DNA of 64,000 nt, taken from the NCBI RefSeq assembly GCF_000004195.4, contig NC_030685.2, positions 59,210,048 to 59,274,047 on the forward strand, in the 5' to 3' direction. Positions 32,119 to 42,370 of this stretch are shown piece after piece (position 1 is the stretch's first letter; every line of letters begins with the position of its first letter). Source of the DNA: Xenopus tropicalis. Its lineage: Eukaryota; Chordata; Amphibia; Anura; Pipidae. The position numbers and the translations under genes are program-made. The notes beneath the pieces were generated by a model. The model was given only the letters and a program-made list of their open reading frames with translations. It ran no database searches and was not told the origin of the DNA.

Positions 32119-32738
32119 ACAAGAAAATTGTCACCTCCTGGCTGACACACATTCTACCAAATACATTACATTTACCATGTTGTTAACATCACGCTTCACA
32201 GCTCCTCCAGGAGACTGCCAGGGTACAATGGATGAACTGGAAAGGAAAAGTGAGAGAATACAAAATCCCCACCCTCCAAGTCTTTGTGAAAGTCCCCACA
32301 AGAGTCTCTGTCCCTTAGACATTTCACACTCAAAGAAGAACCGGACAATTTATTTGCCCAAAAATCAAAACACATTTCTTTATTTTACATCAAAGAAAAT
32401 AAAGGCAAACTTTTTCTTTTTCCTGGCCCACCCCTCCTCCTTGAGGGAGTCCAGGTCCCAAGGTGCTCCCACCTTGGGCTCTCCTCCACCAGCCGGTGGC
32501 ACTTTTAGCACAAAGAGCCCTCCTGGGCTAACTTAAAACTTTCCCACTCTGGGATAAACTGCAGACTCCTCACTCCCAACCAGCCGGTTGGCTGCGGTCT
32601 TGGCTCTCTCTCTTTAGCCACCAACAGTCTCTCCTTGAGAAAGTGAGTCTCTCCTTGAGAAGGGTACCCAACATTGGTACTGCCTCCTGAACTGAAGAAT
32701 CCCCTCCTGGGGCTAACTCTTTGCCTCCGGGGCATTGC

Positions 32739-34148
32739 TCACACCATGTGACTGAACCGGATTTTTATGTCCTCATAGGGAGCATAATAGTTGGGATGAG
32801 GTTTCCTTACCGACTTCCCATTTGGCAGAGTCACCTCCAAATAAAACTGTTTTGGCTCCGGACTTTTCCTGCCACAACTGTGGACTGTGTGGCGCAGCAC
32901 TGTGCGGCCCCACCACCACTCTTTTTCTATGGCCCGGACAAACCTCCACGCAGCCATCTTTTTGCTCTGGTTAGGATGGGTTAAGGCATGACCTATCCTC
33001 TTTTCCTTGGTGGATATCTCATTCACTACCCACTCATCCAGCATCTCTTCCATCTTTTCATACACCCATATTGGTGCGTAAGGCATAAAATACCCCCACA
33101 GTCTAAAAATCTTATAATTGATCACTCTCTGTATGCGTGACACTCTACAGAAAATGTCTGGATCTGCCTTCCCTGGCAGCACCCAGAATTCTTTCTCTTC
33201 CTCCTTGGGAATCTTTCTAGGAGCATAGAAGAGATCAGGTAGTTTGAACAAGGCAGGACTGTACTCATCCTCCTCAGCTTCCCTCAAGTCTTCCTCCCCA
33301 CCAGGAGTACTACTTGTGGCAGACCCAGGGGCTCTTGCCTCAGCAAGGCTTCCCTCCCTCAGGACCTGGCTGTATGAAGGGGGCGCTGATATCTCTTCAG
33401 CCCTCACCTCTATGTATGGGAGCATGGTAGCCTCGGCCACCTCTTTGGCACAGTCACTCTCCCCTTGGGGATGGCTTGGTAGTGGGACCCCCTCTATGGG
33501 CAGCGCAGGTTTCTCTAGGGAAGATGCGGGAGATATAGGTGCTGAAACCTCCCCTGGGCTCTCTCCCTGGACCGTCACCCCCTGGGGCTCCCCACTCACT
33601 GTTTCATCAATGGCGCAGCATTCACCAACCTGTGGCGCAGGTGCTGCCGCCTCCTCAGGCTGCTCCTCTAGTGCTGGGATAGCCGCCGCTTGGGCACTGA
33701 CACACTCCGCCGCCACTCTCTGGTCTGGGTGCGCGGTCGCCAGTTTACCCGCGTTCAACTTAGCCATCAGGGCCATGATGACTCCATGCCCTGTGCTCAT
33801 CACTTCATCCCTCAGCGGGCCACGCCAGCATTGGTAGCCGCACTGCGCGCATCGCCCCTTGGGCCGGTGGAGGGCTAGGTATGCCTCTGCTCCGCATTCC
33901 CCACACAGCGGTACCATAGTTGGGTCACCCTGGGGAGTGATCTTTTCGGCAAACAGGCCCAGCCACACGTACCGGAAACCCTCATCATAGGCAAACTGTG
34001 GTTCAGGTAGGGACTCTAGGCCCGCGCTACCACTTGCACTCTTTGCAGACATAGCTGGGAAGTAGTGTAGCAGCCAGTCCCACACGCGTCTCTCACTAAA
34101 TGCTGTCTGGGAATTTCCCAAGATGGCCGCCATGACGTCGACACTCAT
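32739..34148 (-). CDS. Unrecognised 469-aa protein of a non-autonomous LTR retrotransposon
   Basis: This is the only long frame of the element. The first ATG is at 34148 and a second with a better context is at 34133. The longer frame to 34184 begins with TTG. Near the N-terminus is a zinc-ribbon pattern, CGECGAEAY, 10 residues, then CAQCGYQC. The middle is Ala/Pro/Glu/Ser-rich and low in complexity and includes APPSYSQVL, which resembles a PPxY-type motif. The C-terminal third is compact and Trp-rich (WRFVRAIEKEWWWGRT) with a basic tail. I recognise no reverse transcriptase, protease, integrase or standard CCHC Gag knuckle. It could be a divergent Gag or a captured host gene. Nearly identical LTRs imply recent movement, and the frame is intact. 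Confidence 0.75.
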   Translation of the reverse strand: MSVDVMAAILGNSQTAFSERRVWDWLLHYFPAMSAKSASGSAGLESLPEPQFAYDEGFRYVWLGLFAEKITPQGDPTMVPLCGECGAEAYLALHRPKGRCAQCGYQCWRGPLRDEVMSTGHGVIMALMAKLNAGKLATAHPDQRVAAECVSAQAAAIPALEEQPEEAAAPAPQVGECCAIDETVSGEPQGVTVQGESPGEVSAPISPASSLEKPALPIEGVPLPSHPQGESDCAKEVAEATMLPYIEVRAEEISAPPSYSQVLREGSLAEARAPGSATSSTPGGEEDLREAEEDEYSPALFKLPDLFYAPRKIPKEEEKEFWVLPGKADPDIFCRVSRIQRVINYKIFRLWGYFMPYAPIWVYEKMEEMLDEWVVNEISTKEKRIGHALTHPNQSKKMAAWRFVRAIEKEWWWGRTVLRHTVHSCGRKSPEPKQFYLEVTLPNGKSVRKPHPNYYAPYEDIKIRFSHMV

Positions 34149-34470
34149 TGTCACGCCCCTGCTCAGCTCTTGGCGCACTTTCAATTGTCTCTTATTGGCC
34201 GCAGACCCTCACGGGGCGGTCACTTTACACGTCAACTACACGCCACCCCCTGGCCCGCCTCTTTCTTGCGAGTCTTCCTAGGCTCTCTTGGCGCCAACTC
34301 TCTGCAATCCTATTGGCCAGGAGCCTTCATTGCTCCTCTTTCGCGCCAACTCCCCTCTTGGGATGCGGATCAGGGGTTGCCCAAATCTAGCCTGGTCGGA
34401 AGTAGGGTACTGTAGTTACGCTAGGCCTCAATTCCTTTAGGGCCCTTTCTTCTAAACGGTTCTCCAACCG

Positions 34471-34488
34471 ATCTCAGCAGTGCCTCCA
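34471..34488 (-). promoter_or_regulatory. Candidate primer-binding site
   Basis: On the - strand TGGAGGCACTGCTGAGAT starts two bases after the 5' LTR. It begins with TGG, as expected for complementarity to a tRNA CCA end. The primer tRNA is not assigned. It has partial resemblance to a tRNA-Leu 3' end from memory only. Confidence 0.5.
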
Positions 34489-34490
34489 AA

Positions 34491-35498
34491 TGTAGCCCAC
34501 TTTTTAACTGGTTGTGTGGCACTACCCGCTGGAGCACTATACTTGGCGCTACAGGAGTCCTGAGCCCCCGCTTACTATGGGGGTTAATAAGGATTTCTCC
34601 CTTAAAGGCGTGCCTCCACCCAGGGATGATGTTGTGGAACTATAATCCACCCCCTGGGAACTTAACAGTCTCTAGTACCTCTGCCTGGGATCCACACACA
34701 GCCCCCAGTACCTTGCCCCTCCCTGGGGTAGTAGCTTACCGGCAGGTAGGTGATCCTTGTGCAGGAAATAGTCAGATACACAATTGATATGATGTAGAAG
34801 ATTGAATTGGTTTATTAGGGCAGGACCTCTCCAGGAGTGGTAAACATATTATTCACACAGCATGCAGGGCTTTATCTCCTCACTACTCATTGAGAGCTTT
34901 CTCCTGTTGGGCAACTCACGGTACTCACGCCAAGTGTCTCCTTCTAGGTGATCTCCCCGGTACTCACGCCAGAAGGCACCCCCTCTTGGGGCCCTTCCCG
35001 GTACTCGCGCTAGGCAGCATCACCACAGGCAGCCCACCCCGGTACTCACGCCTAAGCCCCCTCAGATACAGCCTCCTGGGCTAGCGGTGACCTTGTCCAC
35101 CTACCTAACCACTTATGGCCCTGCACTCCGGCTGATGTAATGCCGGGAGGTCTTAACCTCACTTCCACTCCTGGAGGGGCAATGTCCGCCCATTCTAAAC
35201 TCCTGGTGTCCTACATATCACTCCTAGAGCGACCTATTATAGAACTACTATCTAAACTGTGCCAGGGGTGCACACTACCTGAGCAGCCCCTGAGCTAAAA
35301 TGTCTGACTCTTAGCACATGGCTGCATCCCCTTATATGGGCCTATGCACCACCCTGTGGCCAAATCCCGAACTGCAGGTATACACCCTGTTAACTGTTTA
35401 ACAACCCAGTCATCCCAGTGTCCCTGTTTACTATCACCACCCTGTGGCCTGTCCTAGGGGTTCCTGTCCTAAGGGCCCATTTTTGGTAAACCCCTACA
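34491..35498 (-). repeat. 5' LTR (1008 bp)
   Basis: It is identical to 31101-32108 by eye except at 34769. The TATA-like site is at 35331-35340 and AATAAA at 34811-34816 on the - strand. It is the likely promoter of the 469-aa ORF. Confidence 0.92.
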
Positions 35499-35510
35499 TA
35501 TATATATATA

Positions 35511-35559
35511 AATGAGACTGCCCCATTATGCCAGCACTCTAGAGGAGTCTGTTAACTAC
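35511..35559. repeat. Right half of the split TTAA MITE
   Basis: See 28664-28738. The sequence from AATGAGACTG to GAGTCTGTTAA is its inverted complement with one or two mismatches. Confidence 0.55.
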
Positions 35560-36345
35560 TGTATTTCTGTGTGGTGGAAAAAACAGAAAAGCTACTGCAT
35601 GGAATTATAGGAAAAAAACACCCAAATATAAGAGCCCTAATGCTTAAATTATGGGGTATTCAACCCAACATAATTTATAATATTTAATAAGAGTAATAAA
35701 ATTGGAAAAATGTTTTATTTAAATATTCATAGTAATAGTGAATTCTGCATATGCCTAGTGGAATATATTTGCTAGTTCTCTGGTCTTATTTTATCCTTTT
35801 TAACACCCTTTCTTGCTCTATTTATAATATCACAAATTGACATCAAAAGAGGTCTTTATATGATTATAGGGGATGTAAATTGATTGCCCAAACAGAAAGG
35901 AACAGCTTAACACAAGCCACTTTGTCATATAATATATAATAATATAGCGCTGGAGTTTTCAGCTGCATGTGACAGCAGATGTTGAGATCCCCTTGAAAGC
36001 AGCAGGCTTGGCGGCCATACTGTGTACCAAGCAGAGTAGAGCCAATTGGAACTACAGTAAGTGTCCAGGACTGTTATGAGTGTTAACCACTCAGTACACA
36101 GCTTGGTCACCTACCCTGCTGCTTTCAAGAGAATCACATGGGTGCTGCTACATGTAGCTAAAATAACCAGCACTTATATAATGTAAATAAAAAGTAATTG
36201 CTGAATATGTGTCTCCTTTTAAGCAAAAATGAAAGTTTAATGAGGGTTCCCCTCTACTAACTTCCCCCTCCTAAACCACATTAAAGAATCCTGGTAGGAT
36301 AGCACTATGTCCACTCTCTTTTAAAGATGTACAGTATGTTCCTTT
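35560..36345. other. Unit B 5' flank, no gene
   Basis: From about 35660 this resumes collinearity with unit A (1820-2460). No coding sequence is supported. Confidence 0.6.
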
Positions 36346-36353
36346 CTCTAAGG

Positions 36354-37150
36354 AAGTGCTGTCCAACTTCTGTAGTACCGAGGGCCGAAATTTTTCCGGC
36401 CTACATGGTGGAGGGCCCCAACCCTGCCTGTGTGTGCCATACTCTGCCTGCCCTATGCTGTCTGTGTGTGCTATACTCTGCCTTTCCTACCCTGCCTGTG
36501 TGTGCCATACTCTGCCTGCCCTATGCTGTCTGTGTGTGCTATACTCTGCCTTCCCTACCCTGCCTGTGTGTGCCATACTCTGCCTGCCCTATGCTGCCTG
36601 TGTGCCATACTCTGCCTTCCCTACCCTGCCTGTGTGTGCCATACTCTGCCTGCCCTATGCTGCCTGTGTGTATGGCACACACAGGCAGCATAGGGCAGGC
36701 AGCGTATGGCACACACAGGCAGCATACAGTAACACAATGCTGGCACTGCTCCTACAGTTTGCACAATAACCATATATTACAAAACGTTTTAATTGCAGTA
36801 CCACCTCAGTATATGTTCTTTTTGTAGTGTACAGGGTTTATTTGTGGGTTTCTACTGCTCCTACAGTCTGTCTGAGGTGTGAAGAGGTGAACAATGTGCG
36901 TGATTACAGTCTGAGCCTGAGGTGTGAACACTTCAGGGGGTGAACAATGCAGGGATTAAAAGGTGTGAATAACACAGGGGATTACATTTTTAAACAATAC
37001 AGGGGGGTTACAGCCTGAAACTGAGGTGTGAGCAATGCAGGGGGCCAGTTAATCACAGTACTGATACCATTTAAAGCTTACACAAAGCCATCAAAACAGC
37101 CAGACAGGTGGGGGGCCACACAGAGGGGGGTCGCCAGTTGGACAGCACTG
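36354..37150. mobile_element. Non-autonomous hAT-type element, 0.8 kb
   Basis: The 8-bp duplication CTCTAAGG is exact at 36346-36353 and 37151-37158. The termini are AGTGCTGTCCAACT and its inverted complement AGTTGGACAGCACT. There is no transposase. The interior contains a minisatellite (36425-36725). Confidence 0.85.
36425..36725. repeat. Minisatellite with an inverted end
   Basis: Units built of TGTGTGCCATACTCTGCC plus TGCCCTATGCTG recur about four to five times to 36672. From there the same words run in the opposite orientation (ATGGCACACACAGGCAGCAT) to 36725, giving a hairpin. The open frames here are repeat artefacts. Confidence 0.85.
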
Positions 37151-37156
37151 CTCTAA

Positions 37157-37326
37157 GGGGTATATTTATCATGCTGTGTAAAAAGTGGAGTTAAACATTA
37201 CTGGTAACAGCCAATCAGATTCTTTGCTTTGGTTTTCTAATTGTTGAAATCTAATTGCTGATTGGTTGCCCTCAGCAACACGTAATGCTTCACTCCACTT
37301 TTTACACAGCATGATAAATATACCCC
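37157..37326. mobile_element. MITE, GGGGTATATTTATCA family (complete)
   Basis: Both ends are present: GGGGTATATTTATCATGCTG and its complement, with about 35 bp of inverted repeat. The family also lies at 2463-2626 in unit A. Confidence 0.75.
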
Positions 37327-37401
37327 CAAGTGTGTAAAAGACCAGAGACTGAAAGTCATTTTGGCATTTTACTGCCAATAGATTTGCCACATTAGTGACA
37401 C

Positions 37402-38301
37402 TTCTGTTGTGGATGTGAGCGAATTGCCACTTTAGAGGCTCGCGTTAGAGTCCTAGAGGAACACGTTGCAACACTGCGTTCAATCAACAATCTTGAGAGG
37501 GGTCTCTTGTTAACTGAACAAGAACTAGTGGGGTCAGATAGTAGGGGGGGAGGGGAGCAGCAAAAGGATGATAGGGCAGTAAGCTGGGTGACAGTTAGAA
37601 AATCTAGTGTGGGGAAAAGGAAAAGGGAGGCTGCTCCAGGGTTTGCGCATCCCAACAGATTTGCCAGATTGTGTGAAGAAGATGGGAGTGTGAACTCTGG
37701 ATTGGCGGTTCTAGGTGAGGCTGATCTCTCTAACAGCCGGGAGACCAGTTTCACTAGTAGTGGTGGGGAGGAGAGCAGAGCTAGGCCTAAACAGATGGTG
37801 GTTATAGGGGATTCGATCATTAGGAAAGTGGATAGGGTAATCTGTCAAGCGGATCGCTTCAACCGGACAGTTTGCTGTCTTCCTGGTGCCAGGGTTCGGC
37901 ATGTGGTTGATCGGGTTGACACATTATTGGGAGGGGCTGGGCATGACCCGGCTGTCTTGGTACATATCGGTACTAACGACAAAATGAACGGTAGGTGGGG
38001 GACTTTAAAGAGTGAGTTCAGGGATCTAGGCTCTAAGATTAGGCAAAGGTCCTCCAATGTTATTTTTTCGGAAATTTTGCCGGTGCCACGTGCAAGTTTA
38101 GGGAGACAGCGGGAGCTTAGGGAGCTAAATGCGTGGCTAAAGTCTTGGTGTAGGAAGGAAGGGTTTGGGTTCCTAGAGCACTGGGCTGACTTTTCCTTGG
38201 GGTACAATCTATACAGCCCTGACGGATTGCACCTCAATGGAAGGGGGTCTGCTGTGCTAGGGGAGAGAATGGTTAAGAGGTTGGAGGAGTGTTTAAACTA
38301 G
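37402..38301 (+). pseudogene. CR1 ORF1 with SGNH/GDSL esterase domain (5'-truncated)
   Basis: The frame is open from the truncation point to the stop at 38299-38301. It begins with a Cys pair and then a heptad-like stretch, RIATLEARVRVLEEHVATLR, suggesting a coiled coil. The C-terminal half is an SGNH hydrolase: MVVIGDSIIRK (nucleophile Ser in GDS), then VHIGTND (the Asn block) and DGLHLN (Asp and His). Such esterase domains are established in CR1-clade ORF1 proteins, which bind nucleic acid. The 264-codon frame starting at 37507 has a TTG, not an ATG, so the true start lies upstream and is lost. Confidence 0.85.
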
Positions 38302-39650
38302 ACAAGGGGGGGGTGGGTGAGCTAGAATTCCATGGGAAAATTAGTGTAGACGGGGTAGGGGGACTAGCAAAGGGTTGTGGGGGAGGAGTGAGGGGGGCAT
38401 ATAGTTTACCAGATAAGGAGCTTCCGTTACAAGGAAAGCAGTCTCATAATTGCCTTAGCTCTAATTCTCCCTTAGCTAATGTAAACATCAGAGGGAGAAG
38501 TAATAATCTCCGCTGCATGCTGGCTAATGCGCGTAGCTTGTCGGGTAAATTAGGGGAGCTGCAAGCTATTGCATGTATTGAAAATTATGATTTAATAGGT
38601 ATCACTGAGACCTGGTGGGATGATAAATGCGACTGGGCTGCGAATTTAAATGGGTATACGCTTTTTAGGAGGGACAGAGAGATTAAAAAGGGTGGAGGGG
38701 TTTGTCTTTACGTAAAGTCAGACTTAAAGCCATGTAATAAAGACATTACCAATGAAAACGTGGAATCTCTTTGGGTAGAAATTTCAGTAGGGCTGAAGGT
38801 CACAAAGAAAATGATCATTGGTGTATGCTATAAACCACCCGGTATAGATGAGGGGGATGAGGCCCAGCTATTGTTGCAAATGGAGGAGGCTTCAAAACTG
38901 GGTCAAGTTGTTATTATGGGGGACTTTAATTATACGGACATTGACTGGAGTAATGGGGTGGCTAAGTCAGAAAGAGCTAGTAGGTTTGTAAATATGCTAA
39001 ATGACAACTTTTTATTTCAGGCGGTTCAAGAACCCACTAGGAATGACTCTATTTTGGACCTGGTGATTTCTAATAATGCTGAACTTATCTCTAACATTTG
39101 TGTGGGTGAGCATTTGGGGAACAGTGATCACAACATGGTCTCCTTTGAGATAATGCTACAGAGACAGCGCTATAAGGGAGTAACTAAAACGCTCAATTTT
39201 AGACGTGCAGACTTTGCCAGTATAAGGGCATCTCTGCAATGTGTCAACTGGGAAAGGCTTTTCATGGGGTTAGACACAGAAGGAAAATGGAACATCTTTA
39301 AAACATTGCTTTGTAGGTATACACAACAGTATATCCCCCTTGTAAGCAAGGAGAGGCATCGCAAAGCAAAACCTTTATGGCTGAATAAAAGTGTTATTGT
39401 CGAGGTTGGTAAGAAAAGACCTGCTTTTAGGGCATTCAAGTTAGCTGGGACAGCGGAAACTTTCATCAGGTACAAGGAAGCAAATAAAGCATGCAAAAAA
39501 GCTATCAGGCAAGCTAAAATAGAGATGGAAAGGGATATTGCAGCTAGGAGTAAAAAGAATCCAAAATTATTTTTTAATTATGTGAATAGTAAAAAAATGA
39601 AGCAAGAAGGGGTGGGAACTTTATTATCACGGGGGGGGTACGTTGGTTGA
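38289..39650 (+). pseudogene. CR1 ORF2 part 1: apurinic/apyrimidinic endonuclease
   Basis: This overlaps the end of ORF1. It shows the AP-endonuclease order LANARSLSGKLGELQ, IGITETWW (catalytic Glu), VVIMGDFNYTDIDW (Asp, Asn) and GNSDHNMVSFEI (SDH box). The frame ends at 39650 just after an eight-G run where a one-base slip separates it from the reverse transcriptase frame. There is no in-frame ATG in its first ~75 codons. Confidence 0.88.
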
Positions 39651-41316
39651 TGAAAACGGGGAAAAAGCTGAAATTTTGAACTCTTATTTTTCATCTGTCT
39701 ATACATCTGAGGAGCCAGATAATGAAGGCTTCCCTTGTAATATGCCCAGTTCTAGTAATTTAGCTACGGACGCGTGGGTCACTCAGGAGGAAATTCAAAA
39801 GAGACTTGAACATGTAAAGGTAAACAAAGGTCCAGGGCCGGATGGGATTCATCCCAGGGTATTAAATGAGCTGAGCGCTGTGATTGCCAAACCTCTTCAC
39901 TTAATTTTTCAGGATTCATTGAGGTCTGGCATGGTGCCGAGAGACTGGCGGATTGCTAATGTGGTGCCGTTATTTAAAAAGGGATCCCGTTCTCAGCCTG
40001 AAAACTATAGGCCTGTTAGTCTGACATCAGTAGTAGGAAAACTTTTGGAAGAGGTAATAAGGGATAGGGTACTTGAATACATTGCAGTTCACAATACTAT
40101 TAGTTTGTGCCAGCATGGTTTTATGCGTAACAGATCTTGCCAGACTAATTTAGTTGCCTTTTATGAGGAGGTGAGCAGGAACCTTGATGCTGGAATGGCA
40201 GTTGATGTCATCTACTTGGACTTTGCTAAAGCGTTTGATACAGTACCTCACAGAAGGTTAATGATCAAATTAAGGAATATTGGCCTAGAACATAATATTT
40301 GTAATTGGATAGAGAACTGGCTGAAGGATAGAGTACAAAGAGTGGTTGTAAATGGAACATTTTCTAATTGGACCAGTGTGGTTAGTGGAGTACCGCAGGG
40401 GTCAGTCCTTGGGCCTTTGCTGTTTAACTTGTTTATTAATGACCTGGAGGTGGGCATAGACAGTACTGTGTCTATTTTTGCTGATGACACTAAATTGTGC
40501 AAAACTATAAGTTCCATGCAGGATGCTGCCGCTTTGCAGAGCGATTTGACAAAATTAGATAACTGGGCAGCAAACTGGAAAATGAGGTTCAATGTTGATA
40601 AGTGCAAAGTTATGCACTTTGGTAGAAATAATATAAACGCAAACTATCTACTGAATGGTAGTGTGTTGGGGGTTTCCTTAATGGAGAAGGATCTGGGGGT
40701 TTTTGTAGATCGCAAGTTGTCTAATTCCAGGCAGTGTCATTCTGTGGCTACTAAAGCAAATAAAGTGCTGTCTTGTATAAAAAAGGGCATTGACTCAAGG
40801 GATGAGAACATAATTTTGCCCCTTTATAGGTCCCTGGTAAGGCCTCACCTTGAGTATGCAGTGCAGTTTTGGGCTCCAGTCCTTAAGAAGGATATTAATG
40901 AGCTGGAGAAAGTGCAGAGACTGCAACTAAACTGGTAAAGGGGATGGAAGATTTAAACTATGAGGTGAGACTGTCGAGGTTGGGGTTGTTTTCTCTGGAA
41001 AAGAGGCGCTTGAGAGGGGACATGATTACTCTGTACAAGTACATTAGAGGGGATTATAGGCAGTTGGGGGATGTTCTTTTTTCCCATAAAAACAATCAAC
41101 GCACCAGAGGTCACCCCTTTAGATTAGAGGAAAGGAGCTTCCATTTGAAGCAGCGTAGGTGGTTTTTCACGGTGAGGGCAGTGAGGTTGTGGAATGCCCT
41201 TCTAGTGATGTGGTAATGGCAGATTCTGTTAATGCCTTTAAGAGGGGCCTGGATGAGTTCTTGATCAATCAGAATATCAAAGGCTATTGTGATACTAATA
41301 TCTACAGTTAGTACTA
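39643..41316 (+). pseudogene. CR1 ORF2 part 2: reverse transcriptase, two further frameshifts
   Basis: The main frame 39643-40938 carries KGPGPDGIHPRVL, NYRPVSLTSV, YLDFAKAFDTVPH (motif A), GVPQGSVLGPLLFNLF (motif B) and IFADDTKL (motif C). One base is missing near 40919 compared with the copy at 3273-4764, creating a premature stop. The remainder continues at 40944-41216 (RLSRLGLFSLEKRRLRGD). A second missing base near 41200 displaces the last ~35 codons. The element is inactive but young. Confidence 0.9.
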
Positions 41317-41462
41317 GTGGTTGTATTTATAGTTTATGTATGTGAGTGTATAGATTGGTAGGTGTGGGTTAGGTGTGCTGGGTTTACTTGGATGGGTTGA
41401 ACTTGATGGACACTGGTCTTTTTTCAACCCTATGTAACTATGTAACTATGTAACTATGTAAC

Positions 41463-41936
41463 CTAGTACACTACATTTATTCTGCAGAAACATTACCATT
41501 TCTGACTAAAGAGCGCTAGAAGCTTTCTCGGTTTGTTTAAGACAGCAGCTGCCATTTTAAGTAGCTTCCTGTTTGCAGTTTGCACCTCAGAACACACATT
41601 CCTAAAGAAGGGGGAGGGAGTTCTTAGCATATTTAGGGGAGGAGGGAGCAGGAGAGAGGAGAGAACTGCGCAGACTCTGGCCACCGGAATTAAGGATTTT
41701 TCTGAGAAAGGAAGTCAGAAACCCCAACAACATGTTTCCAAAAAAATGAGACATGAAATCCTGTGTTTCTTTTGATAGAAGACTCGTGCAGCGTTTCTGT
41801 GAGTGCTTACAGCTGTACTTACATAGACCTTTCTGATAAAGCTTACTTAGTTTTTACCTTTCCTTCTCCTTTAAAGGCATTCTAACAGAATCTGCACACT
41901 TTGAAGGAAGACTTTGCATCCTTTTAAAGAAGAAAG
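41463..41936. other. Right part of the split T2-type MITE and adjoining flank
   Basis: This matches 2825-3272. The MITE ends with TTAA at 41871-41874. No gene is seen. Confidence 0.65.
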
Positions 41937-42370
41937 TGGTTGTGATAAGAGAGCGAAACAAAGGCAGAGTAAAAAAAAGTTAATAATTCTTTAGTTATTT
42001 CAAGATACAGAAAATGACATTGTACTAATTAAGTGTGGGTGAGTCAATATAATTCAGAGCATGGGACTATTATACACTAAAGTTGCAGTCACTTTTTATT
42101 TAATACTTAGAAAAAAAAGCTAGACTTACTGGGCTTTGCCTAGAGATAAATTGAGCAACCTGTAACATTAACATAATTATCATTAACGGCAGTGTCCACT
42201 TTGCCTGATATACAGTTCACAGGAGTTTATTTGAGAATCAAAGTTCATTTTAAGAATGAATAAGCAGAAGGCACCAGGACCTCTGAACTCACATATCAGT
42301 GCCTTCCCTACATGTGCAGATCATTCTCCCAGTTCTTTTCATATATACAGCCTGGACTGCAAAGTTACAG
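41937..42370 (+). promoter_or_regulatory. 5' flank of UGT copy B (presumed promoter/5' UTR)
   Basis: This is nearly identical to 4769-5213. The HNF1-like site is conserved at 42175-42187. A 12-bp shortening and local changes lie 20-50 bp before the ATG. Confidence 0.5.

Larger units (their letters stand above)
31101..35498 (-). mobile_element. LTR retrotransposon, non-autonomous, on the - strand
   Basis: The two LTRs are 1008 bp each and differ at a single visible base (31379 C, 34769 T). Each starts TGTAG and ends CTACA. In - orientation the 5' LTR is 34491-35498. A primer-binding-like TGGAGGCACTGCTGAGAT follows it two bases in. A polypurine tract AGGGGGAGAA (32109-32118) directly precedes the 3' LTR. 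The insertion is in a TA run, so the target duplication cannot be sized. There is no pol, protease or integrase. The single ORF is 32739-34148. Confidence 0.93.
37402..41462 (+). mobile_element. CR1-type LINE, nearly full length
   Basis: It is inserted in the unit B copy of a T2-type MITE. Unit A (2820-2826) shows the empty site. The order is the 3' part of ORF1, ORF2, a CR1-like 3' UTR and about four CTATGTAA-type terminal units ending at 41462. It is 5'-truncated inside ORF1. Three single-base frameshifts are visible, in the G run at 39631-39638, near 40919 and near 41200. It is the same family as the - strand copy at 3273-4764. Confidence 0.93.

Noticed and set aside
32054..32536. 160-codon + strand frame spanning the LTR boundary
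   Set aside because: It crosses the LTR/internal junction in the wrong orientation and has no recognisable domain.
33244..33837. 197-codon + strand frame
   Set aside because: It is the antisense shadow of the LTR-element ORF (32739-34148). LTR structure, PPT and poly(A) signals place the element on the - strand.
36327..36827. Cys-rich frames of up to 166 codons in three overlapping phases
   Set aside because: All phases are open because of the tandem repeat. The region lies inside a hAT-type element.
37392..37820. 142-codon - strand frame
   Set aside because: It is antisense to the CR1 ORF1 esterase region, which has clear motifs on the + strand.
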